The notes under the pieces: generated by a model
Seen by the model: the letters and a program-made list of their open reading frames with translations, nothing else
Database searches by the model: none
Told to the model about the DNA's origin: nothing
Program-made: the position numbers and the translations under genes
Source of the DNA: Bog-950 sp964615305
GTDB taxonomy: Bacteria > Bacteroidota > Bacteroidia > Chitinophagales > LD1
Assembly: GCA_964615305.1 (NCBI GenBank)
Contig: CAZTNA010000002.1
Coordinates: forward strand, 1-64,000
Length of the DNA stretch: 64,000 bases
Direction of reading: 5' to 3'
Shown: positions 50,182-58,458 of the stretch, piece after piece
How the letters are laid out: the number at the start of each line of letters is the position of its first letter
Numbering within the stretch: the stretch's first letter is position 1

Positions 50182-51471
50182 ATGTATATTCATCTTCCTG
50201 AGGTTAAAGTTCCCCGCGTAGTTATTGTAGGTTGTGGTTTTGGTGGCTTACAAGTAGCTAAGTCGCTTCGAAACGCACCGGTGCAAGTAGTAATGCTCGA
50301 TAAAAACAACTACCACACATTTCAGCCTTTGCTATATCAGGTAGCTACTGCAGGGTTAGAGGCAGACTCAATTGCATACCCAATACGTAAGATATTTAAA
50401 GGGCAAAACAATTTCCATTTCAGATTAGGTGAGGTGACAAGTATTTCGGAAGGAGCAAACGAAATTGAAACTACAATAGGTAAATTGAAATACGACTTTT
50501 TAGTAATTGCTACAGGGAGCACTACTAACTACTTTGGAAACACAGATTTTGCACAACACTGTATGCCAATGAAAAGCGTTACAGAAGCGTTAAACCTCAG
50601 GAGTCTTGTTTTGCAAAATTTTGAAGAGGCACTGCTTGCAAAAGATATAAAAGAACAAGAAGCTCTAATGACCTTTGTTATTGTTGGTGGTGGTCCAACC
50701 GGAGTAGAGTTAGCTGGAGCCCTTTGTGAACTAAAAAAACATGTGTTGCCAAACGATTATCCGGAGTTAGATTTTAGGAAAATGCGAGTTGTATTAATGG
50801 AAAGTGGCAACGAGTTACTGCAAATGATGAATGTAGAAAATCAGATAAAGGCAAAAATGTATTTATCAGAGTTAGGAACAGAAGTATGGCTAAATACAGG
50901 GATGGCAAAGTATGACGGCATGATAGTTGAAACCCGTAATGGAAAGCAACTGCACTCGCGCAATGTGGTGTGGGCGGCAGGTATCAAAGGAACTTCAATT
51001 ACGGGAATAAAAACCGAATGCATGAACAACCGGAACCGGATAGTTACAGATGAATACTGTCGCATTACAGGATACGAGAATATTTATGCCATTGGTGATG
51101 TTGCTTGCATGCAGCAGGAGCAATTTCCTAACGGGCATCCACAAGTAGCACCTGTGGCAGTACAACAAGGTGAATTGGTGGCTGAAAATTTTATTCGCTT
51201 TTTAAATAAGGAGCCACTCTTACCATTTTCATATTTCGATAAAGGAACAATGGCTACTGTAGGCAGAAATCGAGCAGTGGTAGAATTAGGCAAAATCCGT
51301 TTTGGCGGAGTATTCGGTTGGATGGCTTGGATGGCTCTTCATCTGATGTTACTAGTTGGGTTCAGAAACAAGGTAGTTGTGTTTATCAACTGGCTTTGGA
51401 ATTACATCAATTACGATAGAAATATCCGGTTGATAATTCGCCCGTTTTACAAAAAAGAAAACAACAAATAA
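50182..51471 (+). CDS. ndh: Type II NADH dehydrogenase (NDH-2)
   Basis: 429 residues. FAD-binding VVIVGCGFGGLQVAKSL at the N-terminus, YHTFQPLLYQVATAGLEADSIAYPIRKIF (typical quinone-side motif), ATGSTTNYFG, the NADH-binding second Rossmann VIVGGGPTGVELAGAL, and YAIGDVACM. The C-terminal ~60 residues contain hydrophobic helices (WMAWMALHLMLLVGF) that attach it to the inner membrane. It moves electrons from NADH to menaquinone without pumping protons. Single gene after the kdsB terminator; the next gene starts 83 bp on. Confidence 0.93.
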   Translation: MYIHLPEVKVPRVVIVGCGFGGLQVAKSLRNAPVQVVMLDKNNYHTFQPLLYQVATAGLEADSIAYPIRKIFKGQNNFHFRLGEVTSISEGANEIETTIGKLKYDFLVIATGSTTNYFGNTDFAQHCMPMKSVTEALNLRSLVLQNFEEALLAKDIKEQEALMTFVIVGGGPTGVELAGALCELKKHVLPNDYPELDFRKMRVVLMESGNELLQMMNVENQIKAKMYLSELGTEVWLNTGMAKYDGMIVETRNGKQLHSRNVVWAAGIKGTSITGIKTECMNNRNRIVTDEYCRITGYENIYAIGDVACMQQEQFPNGHPQVAPVAVQQGELVAENFIRFLNKEPLLPFSYFDKGTMATVGRNRAVVELGKIRFGGVFGWMAWMALHLMLLVGFRNKVVVFINWLWNYINYDRNIRLIIRPFYKKENNK

Positions 51472-51554
51472 TCTTCACAACAAAGAGATTGAAAGGCATG
51501 AAGTATTCTTTTAGTTTCATTGTATCATTTATTACTTGATTAGCTTATACAACT

Positions 51555-52223
51555 ATGCAATACTTTACTTCTGCTTTTTTTGAATTTTTTGACGAGTTGA
51601 GTAAAAACAACAACAAAGAGTGGTTTGATAACAACCGCGACCGCTACGAAAACAACGTTAAAGAGCCTTTTAAGCAGCTGGTTAGCGACTTAAATGAAAA
51701 ACTATTGAAAAAATTACCAGAACTAAACAGAGAAATACACAGGAATATTTTTCGAATTAACCGCGACATCAGGTTTTCCAAAGACAAATCGCCATACAAG
51801 AGTAACGTAGCAGCTGTGTTTAGTCGTAAAGGTACCCAGGATACAGATTACCCGGGATTTTACCTGCACATAGGTGCAAAAGAGATATTAGTAGGTGGAG
51901 GCAGGTATGAAATAAGCAAAGAGCAGCTCGCTAAAATCAGACAAGAAATTTACTATAACAACGATTCCTTCAGTAAAATACTCAACGAAAAACAATTTAA
52001 ACAGAAGTATAAATCATTGGCAGGCGATAAAAACAAAGTGTTGCCCGCAGAGTATAAAGAGTTTGTAAACGAGCAGCCGTTGATTGCTAATAAGCAGTTT
52101 TGGTATTACGCAAATTTAACGAGAAGTGACGTAACAGGTAAAAAATTTGACACTCTGGTGTATTCTTATTTTGCGGCCGGAATGAAAATGAACAAATTTT
52201 TGAGTGAAGCTGTTGTTAGCTAA
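51555..52223 (+). CDS. DUF2461 family protein
   Basis: 222 residues. Pattern matches the DUF2461/TIGR02453 family: FFDELSKNNNKEWFDNNRDRYENNVKEPF near the start, RINRDIRFSKDKSPYKSN and GFYLHIGAKEILVGGGRY. The family is widespread and of unknown function; no catalytic set is evident. First gene of a tight run: the next genes begin after 12, 8 and 23 bp and then with a 4-bp overlap, indicating an operon of five genes up to hldD. Confidence 0.85.
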   Translation: MQYFTSAFFEFFDELSKNNNKEWFDNNRDRYENNVKEPFKQLVSDLNEKLLKKLPELNREIHRNIFRINRDIRFSKDKSPYKSNVAAVFSRKGTQDTDYPGFYLHIGAKEILVGGGRYEISKEQLAKIRQEIYYNNDSFSKILNEKQFKQKYKSLAGDKNKVLPAEYKEFVNEQPLIANKQFWYYANLTRSDVTGKKFDTLVYSYFAAGMKMNKFLSEAVVS

Positions 52224-52235
52224 ACTGAAACTATT

Positions 52236-52913
52236 ATGAAATTACTCCTTTGTGTTTCATCACTGACCTCAGTGGCCGAAGTGCTTAATCATTATTCTTA
52301 TAAACCACAACAACACAACAACTTACCGTACTTGTCGTCAGGTAAAATTTTACATCATGATGCAAATATACTTGAAACCGGTGCCGGTGTGTTTCAAACC
52401 ACATACAAGCTAGCCAAAGTACTTTCGGCTCAGAAATATCATCTGGCGTTAAAAATATCTTTTGCCAACGCTTACAAGAACGAAATTGCGCCCGGTAGTG
52501 TTTTGAATATTATCAACGAGAAGCCGGGTGATTATGGAACTAAGTTGACGGGTGTTTGGGCAGATTACTACGATACAAGCTTTATTACAAGAGAGCAGAC
52601 CCCTCATGTGCGAGGCGGTTTTATTAATATGACAAATGCTTATATGAACGTTTTTTCGCCTTACAAAAAGTCAGTAGGGGTTACGGTTAATCATTATGCC
52701 GATAAAAGTTCACTAGCCATGCGTTTAGAAAAATATAAAGCCGATTGCGAAACTATTGATGGTGTGGGCTTTGTTTATACTTGTTTATTCGAGAAACAAA
52801 GTTTTTACCATTTGGCTTTTGTAGAACGTAATCTTGCTACGGATGACGAAAATTTCCATCTTGCCCAAGCTAAGCTAAATGAAAATTTGACTGAAGTTCT
52901 ACAAAAATTATAA
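52236..52913 (+). CDS. Nucleoside phosphorylase-like protein, possibly futalosine hydrolase-like
   Basis: 225 residues. The layout fits the MTA/SAH nucleosidase-futalosine hydrolase fold: ETGAGVFQTTYKLAKVL (GxGxxxx motif), SFANAYKNEIAPGSVLNI (usual GIAGAY....G.VV), KPGDYGT, and CETIDGVGFVYTC before a C-terminal LAFVERN. Known MqnB enzymes split futalosine in menaquinone synthesis; this protein keeps the general pattern, but several usual glycines and the SN/D residue near the end differ. The NDH-2 gene upstream uses menaquinone, a weak contextual hint. Second gene of the operon 51555-55286. Confidence 0.6.
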   Translation: MKLLLCVSSLTSVAEVLNHYSYKPQQHNNLPYLSSGKILHHDANILETGAGVFQTTYKLAKVLSAQKYHLALKISFANAYKNEIAPGSVLNIINEKPGDYGTKLTGVWADYYDTSFITREQTPHVRGGFINMTNAYMNVFSPYKKSVGVTVNHYADKSSLAMRLEKYKADCETIDGVGFVYTCLFEKQSFYHLAFVERNLATDDENFHLAQAKLNENLTEVLQKL

Positions 52914-52921
52914 TTACAGAA

Positions 52922-53455
52922 ATGAATAATACTGAGTTACTAGAAAAGTATCGAACCAATAGAAAAATTACTGATGTAAAGTTTTTCAAGCAGTTGCGTA
53001 ACCCCATTTTATTTAACTTATATACAGGATTACAATTGCCCATGGCATTTATGGCCGGCTGTAAAGTAAAGCATGTTGATTTAGAAAAGTGCGAAATTAC
53101 AGTCCCATACCGTTGGATGAATCAAAATCCGTTTAGCTCAACATATTTTGCAGTCCTTGCCATGGCGGCTGAAATGAGCACTGGTTTGCTGGCATTAATC
53201 TTTACTCGAAATTCAATCCCATCTGTGTCTATGTTGGTTACACATTTAGAAGCAGATTTTGTAAAGAAAGCTACAGGAATAACTACGTTTGTTTGTACCG
53301 GAGGTAAAGAAATGAACGAAGCTGTTGAGCGTGCAATACTTACAGGCGAGGGGCAAACATTTTCAGCCACTACAGTGGGGTATTCAGCAAACGGTGAAAT
53401 TGAAGCTACTTTTAAAATTGAATGGAGTTTTAGAATGCGATTACCCAAGAAGTAA
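52922..53455 (+). CDS. DUF4442 protein, hotdog-fold thioesterase-like
   Basis: 177 residues. The block QNPFSSTYFAVLAMAAEMSTGLLAL is the DUF4442 signature. DUF4442 belongs to the hotdog superfamily that includes acyl-CoA thioesterases; here no substrate is known. Third gene of the operon, 8 bp after its upstream neighbour. Confidence 0.82.
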   Translation: MNNTELLEKYRTNRKITDVKFFKQLRNPILFNLYTGLQLPMAFMAGCKVKHVDLEKCEITVPYRWMNQNPFSSTYFAVLAMAAEMSTGLLALIFTRNSIPSVSMLVTHLEADFVKKATGITTFVCTGGKEMNEAVERAILTGEGQTFSATTVGYSANGEIEATFKIEWSFRMRLPKK

Positions 53456-53478
53456 CTGAAAAACTGCAAATATCTCTG

Positions 53479-54291
53479 ATGAAGAAGTTAGTAATGGGTT
53501 TAATTGTGTTGGTTGCATTAGAGGCTAACGCACAGGTGTTTCCTTTTAGCGAAGGGTTTACCGGTATTCCGAATAATTCATTACCAACGGGTTGGTCAGG
53601 CGATATGAAAGTACTGGCTTACCATGGTATAAATGATGATAAAGCGTTGACCAGTGATATGAGCAGTGTTGACATAACAGATACTGCCCAAACGCCCTGG
53701 ATTGGCCCATTGCCAAGTAACACTGAGATTTTCTTTTTTTATCGAATAGTGGATGAGTTTATTTACCCAAGTACAGAAAAGCATTACACAGGTAGCGATT
53801 ATTTTAAAGTTCAGCTTACTACTGACGAGCAGAATTATTCCGACTTGTTTACAGTTGATTCATCAAACCAGTTTGCTACACTTAATTTTAGAAAGCAGAG
53901 TTTGTACTTAACATCTTATGGGGGGCAAAACATTAAAATTCGTTTTCTTACTCAATACAATGCCGGAAGCAGTTACTTTGTAGATATTGATTCTGTTCGT
54001 GTTCGTGTGGGCACTAACCCCACAGGGATTGACGAGCCGCTCGAAGATTTGTTTACAATATTTCCCAATCCGGTTTATGGCAGTTGTACTGTACATAGTA
54101 AAGATCTTAATGTTGATTCGCCAGTGAAATTTGTATTACTATCCCAAGATGGTAAAGTGCTAAATCAAGGGTTACTGCCAACTGAAAATTTTGTTCTGGA
54201 AACTGAAAATTTTACACCGGGAGTATATTTTTTGCAATTATACAACAGTGATACTACTCTCACCCGCAAACTTATTTTTGCCCGGCAATGA
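53479..54291 (+). CDS. Secreted protein with T9SS sorting domain
   Basis: 270 residues. Signal peptide to about residue 19 (VALEANAQ). Residues ~20-175 are beta-rich and open with FPFSEGFTGIPNNSLPTGWSG, like cleaved-adhesin domains of secreted Bacteroidota proteins. The last ~75 residues (LFTIFPNPVYGSCTVHS ... PGVYFLQLYN) are a type A T9SS sorting domain. It should be exported and anchored at the outer surface. The stop overlaps hldD by 4 bp (ATGA), an odd pairing of a surface protein with an LPS-core enzyme in one transcript. Confidence 0.84.
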   Translation: MKKLVMGLIVLVALEANAQVFPFSEGFTGIPNNSLPTGWSGDMKVLAYHGINDDKALTSDMSSVDITDTAQTPWIGPLPSNTEIFFFYRIVDEFIYPSTEKHYTGSDYFKVQLTTDEQNYSDLFTVDSSNQFATLNFRKQSLYLTSYGGQNIKIRFLTQYNAGSSYFVDIDSVRVRVGTNPTGIDEPLEDLFTIFPNPVYGSCTVHSKDLNVDSPVKFVLLSQDGKVLNQGLLPTENFVLETENFTPGVYFLQLYNSDTTLTRKLIFARQ

Positions 54292-55286
54292 AACAGGTTG
54301 TAATAACAGGGGCGGCAGGATTTATTGGCGGCTGTCTGGCAAGAAAGTTAAACAAACAGGGCCAAACTAACCTTGTATTGGTTGACGATTTTACTTCATC
54401 TGCCAAGATTCAAAAAGTAGCAGCTATCAACTACTCAAAAACAATAGATCGTTCCGGATTTTCGGAATGGCTGAGTGAAAATTCAGGTAATGTAGAATTT
54501 GTTTTTCATCTTGGAGCACGTACCGATACAACGGAGTTTAATTTTCGAGTTCTTGACTCACTCAACCTCAGTTATTCAAAGTTGGTTTGGGAGATTTGTG
54601 CAGTGAAACAAATTCCGTTGCTGTATGCTTCTTCGGCTGCCACGTACGGCTTAGGAGAATCGGGTTTTAGTGACAATCATTCATTGATAAAAGAACTAAA
54701 ACCACTTAACCCTTACGGTTTATCTAAACAATTGTTTGATATGTATGTGTTAGATCAACATATCACTCCTCCGTTTTGGTGTGGGCTTAAATTCTTTAAC
54801 GTTTATGGTGCAGGAGAGGAGCACAAAGGAAGAATGGCGTCAGTTGTATGGCATGCATATAAACAGATAAAGAGTACCGGTAAGGTGAAGTTGTTTGCCA
54901 GCCACCATCATGACTTTAAAGACGGAGAACAACTCCGCGATTTCATTGCTGTTGATGATGTAGCTGAAGTTTGTATATGGTTTTACAAAAATTATGCATC
55001 ACAAAAAGCAAGTGAAGTATTGAAACCAATCAATGGAATTTACAACTTAGGCACTGGCAAAGCCCGCACATTTAATGATTTGGTCCATGCTATTTTTAAC
55101 TCACTTCTGCTTTCCCCTGAAATTGAATATATCCCTACACCGTCAGACATTCGAGATAAATATCAATACTATACTCAGGCTGAAATGACCAAACTACGAA
55201 ATGCAGGTTACACTAACGATTTTATTGAAATGGAGCAGGGTGTGGATACCTACGTTCAAAATTTAGGTTTCGGTAACCCATTGTAA
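54288..55286 (+). CDS. hldD: ADP-L-glycero-D-manno-heptose 6-epimerase
   Basis: 332 residues, normal length. An extended SDR with GAAGFIGGCLARKL (NADP-binding loop), HLGARTDTTE (typical of HldD), SSAATYG, YGLSKQ with the catalytic Tyr-Lys pair, and FNVYGAGEEHKGRMASVVWH. It converts the heptose donor used for the lipopolysaccharide inner core. Together with kdsB it shows an LPS-bearing outer membrane. It is the last gene of its operon; its 3' end overlaps the convergent lipoprotein gene by 31 bp. Confidence 0.94.
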   Translation: MKQVVITGAAGFIGGCLARKLNKQGQTNLVLVDDFTSSAKIQKVAAINYSKTIDRSGFSEWLSENSGNVEFVFHLGARTDTTEFNFRVLDSLNLSYSKLVWEICAVKQIPLLYASSAATYGLGESGFSDNHSLIKELKPLNPYGLSKQLFDMYVLDQHITPPFWCGLKFFNVYGAGEEHKGRMASVVWHAYKQIKSTGKVKLFASHHHDFKDGEQLRDFIAVDDVAEVCIWFYKNYASQKASEVLKPINGIYNLGTGKARTFNDLVHAIFNSLLLSPEIEYIPTPSDIRDKYQYYTQAEMTKLRNAGYTNDFIEMEQGVDTYVQNLGFGNPL

Positions 55287-55672
55287 TCAGCTTTTTTCAG
55301 TTTGTAAGACCCTTGTTGCCATGCTAACCAAACAGCATCGTTGGTTACATCAATTATTATTTCAGCCGAAATCATGTGGTGTAATGTGTCTTCATAGTAT
55401 GCAGCATAAACGCAGTTATTTTCTGTGTTTACCTTCAGCGGAGTTTCAAATTTTGTTGATGCAACGAAACTTTCGAAATCATTCTTTAGCAAATTGGCTA
55501 TTCGCCTTTCAACTACATGATTGGTTAGGAAGCCAACTTCCGAAGGCAAACGGTTGTTGTATTGCAACAAAAAAGCGAGCTCGCCTTTGGGTAAACTCGC
55601 TTTTTCTTTAACGGCATTTTGATGGCAGCTTGTGGCAATAAGAAAAACAACAATTGCCCAAGGCTTACTCAT
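55256..55672 (-). CDS. Small lipoprotein, unknown function
   Basis: 138 residues from ATG 55672, chosen because it gives a lipoprotein signal with lipobox ATSC (Cys16); a longer frame would begin inside the halogenase-like gene. The mature part shows no recognised domain; the C-terminus contains VWLAWQQGSYKLKKADY. It begins 4 bp after the halogenase-like stop, so likely cotranscribed. A strong terminator-like hairpin lies within its codons close to the start. Its last 31 bp overlap hldD on the other strand. Confidence 0.68.
   Translation of the reverse strand: MSKPWAIVVFLIATSCHQNAVKEKASLPKGELAFLLQYNNRLPSEVGFLTNHVVERRIANLLKNDFESFVASTKFETPLKVNTENNCVYAAYYEDTLHHMISAEIIIDVTNDAVWLAWQQGSYKLKKADYNGLPKPKF
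55569..55605 (-). terminator. Terminator-like hairpin inside the lipoprotein codons
   Basis: AAAAAGCGAG (55570-55579) and CTCGCTTTTT (55596-55605) form a perfect 10-bp stem with a 16-base loop and a U-run on either strand. It lies about 70-100 bp past the halogenase-like stop and 67 bp inside the lipoprotein gene. On the plus strand it would also stop hldD read-through. Confidence 0.6.
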
Positions 55673-55676
55673 AGAG

Positions 55677-57020
55677 TCAATTATCCTGAGCAGCTCTTTT
55701 AAGTTGCGAACTCTTGATGTCACGCATAAGGTCATGCCAAACATGTCGTGGGTTACTTTCTACCTCATTCATAGTTTCTTCCATTTCTTTTAGAAGGAAA
55801 GACTCGTTAGTGTCATATACATCGCCTTGTAAGAATCTGATGACCTCTAATCTGTATTTTGGATTCTTTACAAACCATGTAAACAAAACATGAAGGCGAT
55901 AGTACATGGTTATAAACTTATACCAGTTTTTACACCCTGCAGCAAGTATTGCTTCGTACTCGGCAAATGCCTCACGATGTAGATTTAACTCAGGCTTTTT
56001 AAAGGCCTTAATAATAGTATTGGTGGCGTAACGCGCCCCGTTTAACGCAATACTTACACCGCTGCTAAAAATTGGATCTACATATCTAGCAGCGTCCCCT
56101 ACCAATACAAACCTATCGCCTGCCATTTGACGCATACTGTAGCTATAGTCAGCTTCGAGGCTAAACGGTCTTACGCGCTCTGCTGCTTTTATTCGTTTGC
56201 TTAATTCGAAATTTGTACCTAAGAACTCATTGAAAATACCTTCTAAATCATCAGCGCGCCCTTTAATATGCTCTTTTGAAGTTACCAACCCTATACTGGT
56301 TATTTCATCAGTAATCGGTATCTGCCAAATCCATGTATGGTGAAATGGCAAATGGTGAATAAATATGTAATCGTGCAACTCTTTTTCGTTACGATCGAAG
56401 TTTTTATACCAACTGTGTATTGCAAACTGGTTAAAGTCAGGGTCGCTCTCTTTTAATTTCATTCGCGTGCCCAGGTTTGTATCTCTACCGCTGGCATCCA
56501 CCACCATTTTTGCTTTAAACTGTTCAACGGTATTTCCTATGCGCACTTCAAGGGTTACAAAATCTGGGTGGCTAAAATCAGTGTTTTGAACTCCTGCTTC
56601 CTGATAGACAGTTGCGCCCAATTTTTCAGAATGCTTCAACAACTTTTCATCAAATATGCCTCGGTCAACATGAAAAGTGTATTCTCTGTAACGTCCGGGC
56701 AACTCACGTTCATTGAAAAGTATATCAACTTGTTCAAGTAACCCCATACCTTTAAAGTCATGGTTCATATTGTGTTGAGCGTTAACCGTGCTCCACGCAG
56801 CTCCATATTTTTTAACAAACAAGCCAGACTCTTCTAACTCATCAAAAACCCCTAGTTCGTTGAGAACCCTATTAACCGATGGCACCATAGACTCACCTAC
56901 GTGTGGTCTGGGAAATTTTTTCTTTTCAAATACTACAGTACTAATACCTGCTTTGGCTAAATATGACGCGGTAGTTGAGCCTGCAGGACCACCGCCTATA
57001 ACTGCTACATCGTAAATCAT
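55677..57020 (-). CDS. Flavin-dependent halogenase-like oxidoreductase
   Basis: 447 residues. FAD site VAVIGGGPAGSTTASYLAKAG, then PHVGESMVPSVN (the GES motif shared with halogenases), SGLFVKKYGAAW with the position (Lys70/71) used by phenol halogenases, and the halogenase-specific W-x-W-x-I-P at Trp230-Ile-Trp-Gln-Ile-Pro235. VLVGDAARYVDPIFSSG closes the FAD fold. All three signatures point to the phenol/pyrrole-type branch rather than tryptophan halogenases. Related geranylgeranyl reductase-like monooxygenases lack the WxWxIP. A halogenated product is inferred, not shown. Followed by the small lipoprotein; divergent from alanine dehydrogenase. Confidence 0.8.
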   Translation of the reverse strand: MIYDVAVIGGGPAGSTTASYLAKAGISTVVFEKKKFPRPHVGESMVPSVNRVLNELGVFDELEESGLFVKKYGAAWSTVNAQHNMNHDFKGMGLLEQVDILFNERELPGRYREYTFHVDRGIFDEKLLKHSEKLGATVYQEAGVQNTDFSHPDFVTLEVRIGNTVEQFKAKMVVDASGRDTNLGTRMKLKESDPDFNQFAIHSWYKNFDRNEKELHDYIFIHHLPFHHTWIWQIPITDEITSIGLVTSKEHIKGRADDLEGIFNEFLGTNFELSKRIKAAERVRPFSLEADYSYSMRQMAGDRFVLVGDAARYVDPIFSSGVSIALNGARYATNTIIKAFKKPELNLHREAFAEYEAILAAGCKNWYKFITMYYRLHVLFTWFVKNPKYRLEVIRFLQGDVYDTNESFLLKEMEETMNEVESNPRHVWHDLMRDIKSSQLKRAAQDN

Positions 57021-57057
57021 ATTGTTTCTATTTGTTGTTTGGTATGCATTATATGAC

Positions 57058-57065
57058 CAAATATA
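57058..57065 (-). promoter_or_regulatory. -7 box (TATATTTG) of the halogenase-like gene
   Basis: A full TAnnTTTG match on the minus strand, 37 bp before the ATG. A TTG lies 15 bp further out, closer than the usual 19, so the -33 element is uncertain. Confidence 0.4.
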
Positions 57066-57118
57066 ATTAATACTCTATCTCAATAGTTAGTTTCAGATAA
57101 GAAATTAATGAATAAGAC

Positions 57119-57135
57119 TTGCCTTAATAAGGCAA
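57119..57135. promoter_or_regulatory. Operator-like palindrome upstream of alanine dehydrogenase
   Basis: TTGCCTT-AAT-AAGGCAA, perfect 7-bp arms, 18 bp before a TAAATTTG -7 box at 57154-57161 and about 70 bp from the ATG. A regulator-binding site is inferred from symmetry and position; the protein is unknown. Confidence 0.45.
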
Positions 57136-57206
57136 CTAACACCTTACTATTATTAAATTTGAGCAATTAAATTACCCAAGCAAATTATTGGTTTAACCAC
57201 AGTTAA

Positions 57207-58430
57207 ATGGCTGAAAAGAAAAAAGATTTTGCAGGCATAGTATCTAAGCTTGGCTTACAACCACTCGAACAACCTACTGCAGTGGCAAACAGAAAAGCAA
57301 AATTAGTAATTGGAATACCTAAAGAACGCAGTTTTCAGGAACATAGAATTGGGCTAACACCAGAATCGGTAAGTACGCTGGTTGCCAACGGTCATCGGAT
57401 ATTAATTGAGCGCGGTGCCGGCCTCGACTCACATTTTTCTGACAACCATTACTCAGAAGCCGGTGCCGATATTGCAGAAACACCCGAAGAAGTGTTTAAA
57501 GCTGATGTGGTAATTAAAATTGCCCCGCCACTAATGAACGAAATAGAAATGATGCAAACCGGCCAAACACTCATTTCTCCCATCCATTTACCAACCATAC
57601 GCAAAGAGTACATTCAGCTACTGATGAAAAAGAAGGTAACTGCGTTGGCCTTTGAATATACAAATGATGATGCCAGCAGGTTTCCATTTGTAAGAGCCAT
57701 GAGTGAAATTGCCGGTAACAGCGTAATACTTCTTGCTGCAGAATTTTTAAGCAATGCCAATGATGGTAAAGGAATACTTCTCGGAGGTATTTCTGGTGTG
57801 CCGCCTGCAAAAGTTGTGATTTTGGGTGCCGGAGTAGTGGGCGCATTTGCTGCCCGTGCTGCTATAGGTTTAGGGGCTATTGTATCTGTGTTTGATAATA
57901 ACGTTTACAAACTACAACGCCTGCAGGAAAAGATAGGCGCTCGAGTTTTTACGTCCACCGTTTCTCCGGCTATTTTATTGCAGGAACTTCGAACTGCTGA
58001 CGTAGCCATTGGTGCCATTCATTCTAAGCAGGGCAGAACACCCGTTATTGTAACTGACGAAATGGTATCTAAAATGAAAGCCGGTAGTGTGGTTATTGAC
58101 GTTAGCATAGATCAAGGAGGGTGTTTCGAAACGTCAGAGGTGACTAGCCATGCCGAACCTACATTTAATAAGTACGAAGTAATACACTACTGCGTTCCAA
58201 ATATTCCTTCACGAGTTTCGCGTACGGCTTCTTACGCTTTTTCAAATATACTCACCCCAATCCTTATTCGCTGTGGCGAATTGAATGGAGTTAAAAACCT
58301 TATTTACGAAGACAGAGGTATCCGTTCCGGAATTTATTTATATAAAGGCAACCTCACTAATCAAAATCTCTCAAACATGTTTGGCATAAAAAGCAGCAAT
58401 CTCGAATTATTATTTGCCACTAATTTGTAA
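57207..58430 (+). CDS. ald: Alanine dehydrogenase
   Basis: 407 residues, with about 30 residues before the usual start of the fold. IGIPKERSFQEHRIGLTPESV is the N-terminal pyruvate-site signature; SPIHLPT supplies the catalytic His region; the NAD site is VVILGAGVVGAFAARAAIGLGA; DVSIDQGGCFETSE and VPNIPSRVSRTASYA match the C-terminal blocks. It interconverts alanine and pyruvate with NADH. The usual VKVKEP motif is VVIKIAPP here, a departure from typical enzymes, so a related NAD(P)-transhydrogenase-like function cannot be excluded. Single plus-strand gene with a palindrome in its 5' region. Confidence 0.86.
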   Translation: MAEKKKDFAGIVSKLGLQPLEQPTAVANRKAKLVIGIPKERSFQEHRIGLTPESVSTLVANGHRILIERGAGLDSHFSDNHYSEAGADIAETPEEVFKADVVIKIAPPLMNEIEMMQTGQTLISPIHLPTIRKEYIQLLMKKKVTALAFEYTNDDASRFPFVRAMSEIAGNSVILLAAEFLSNANDGKGILLGGISGVPPAKVVILGAGVVGAFAARAAIGLGAIVSVFDNNVYKLQRLQEKIGARVFTSTVSPAILLQELRTADVAIGAIHSKQGRTPVIVTDEMVSKMKAGSVVIDVSIDQGGCFETSEVTSHAEPTFNKYEVIHYCVPNIPSRVSRTASYAFSNILTPILIRCGELNGVKNLIYEDRGIRSGIYLYKGNLTNQNLSNMFGIKSSNLELLFATNL

Positions 58431-58458
58431 TTGTATTCAAACTATAATAACATCTATT

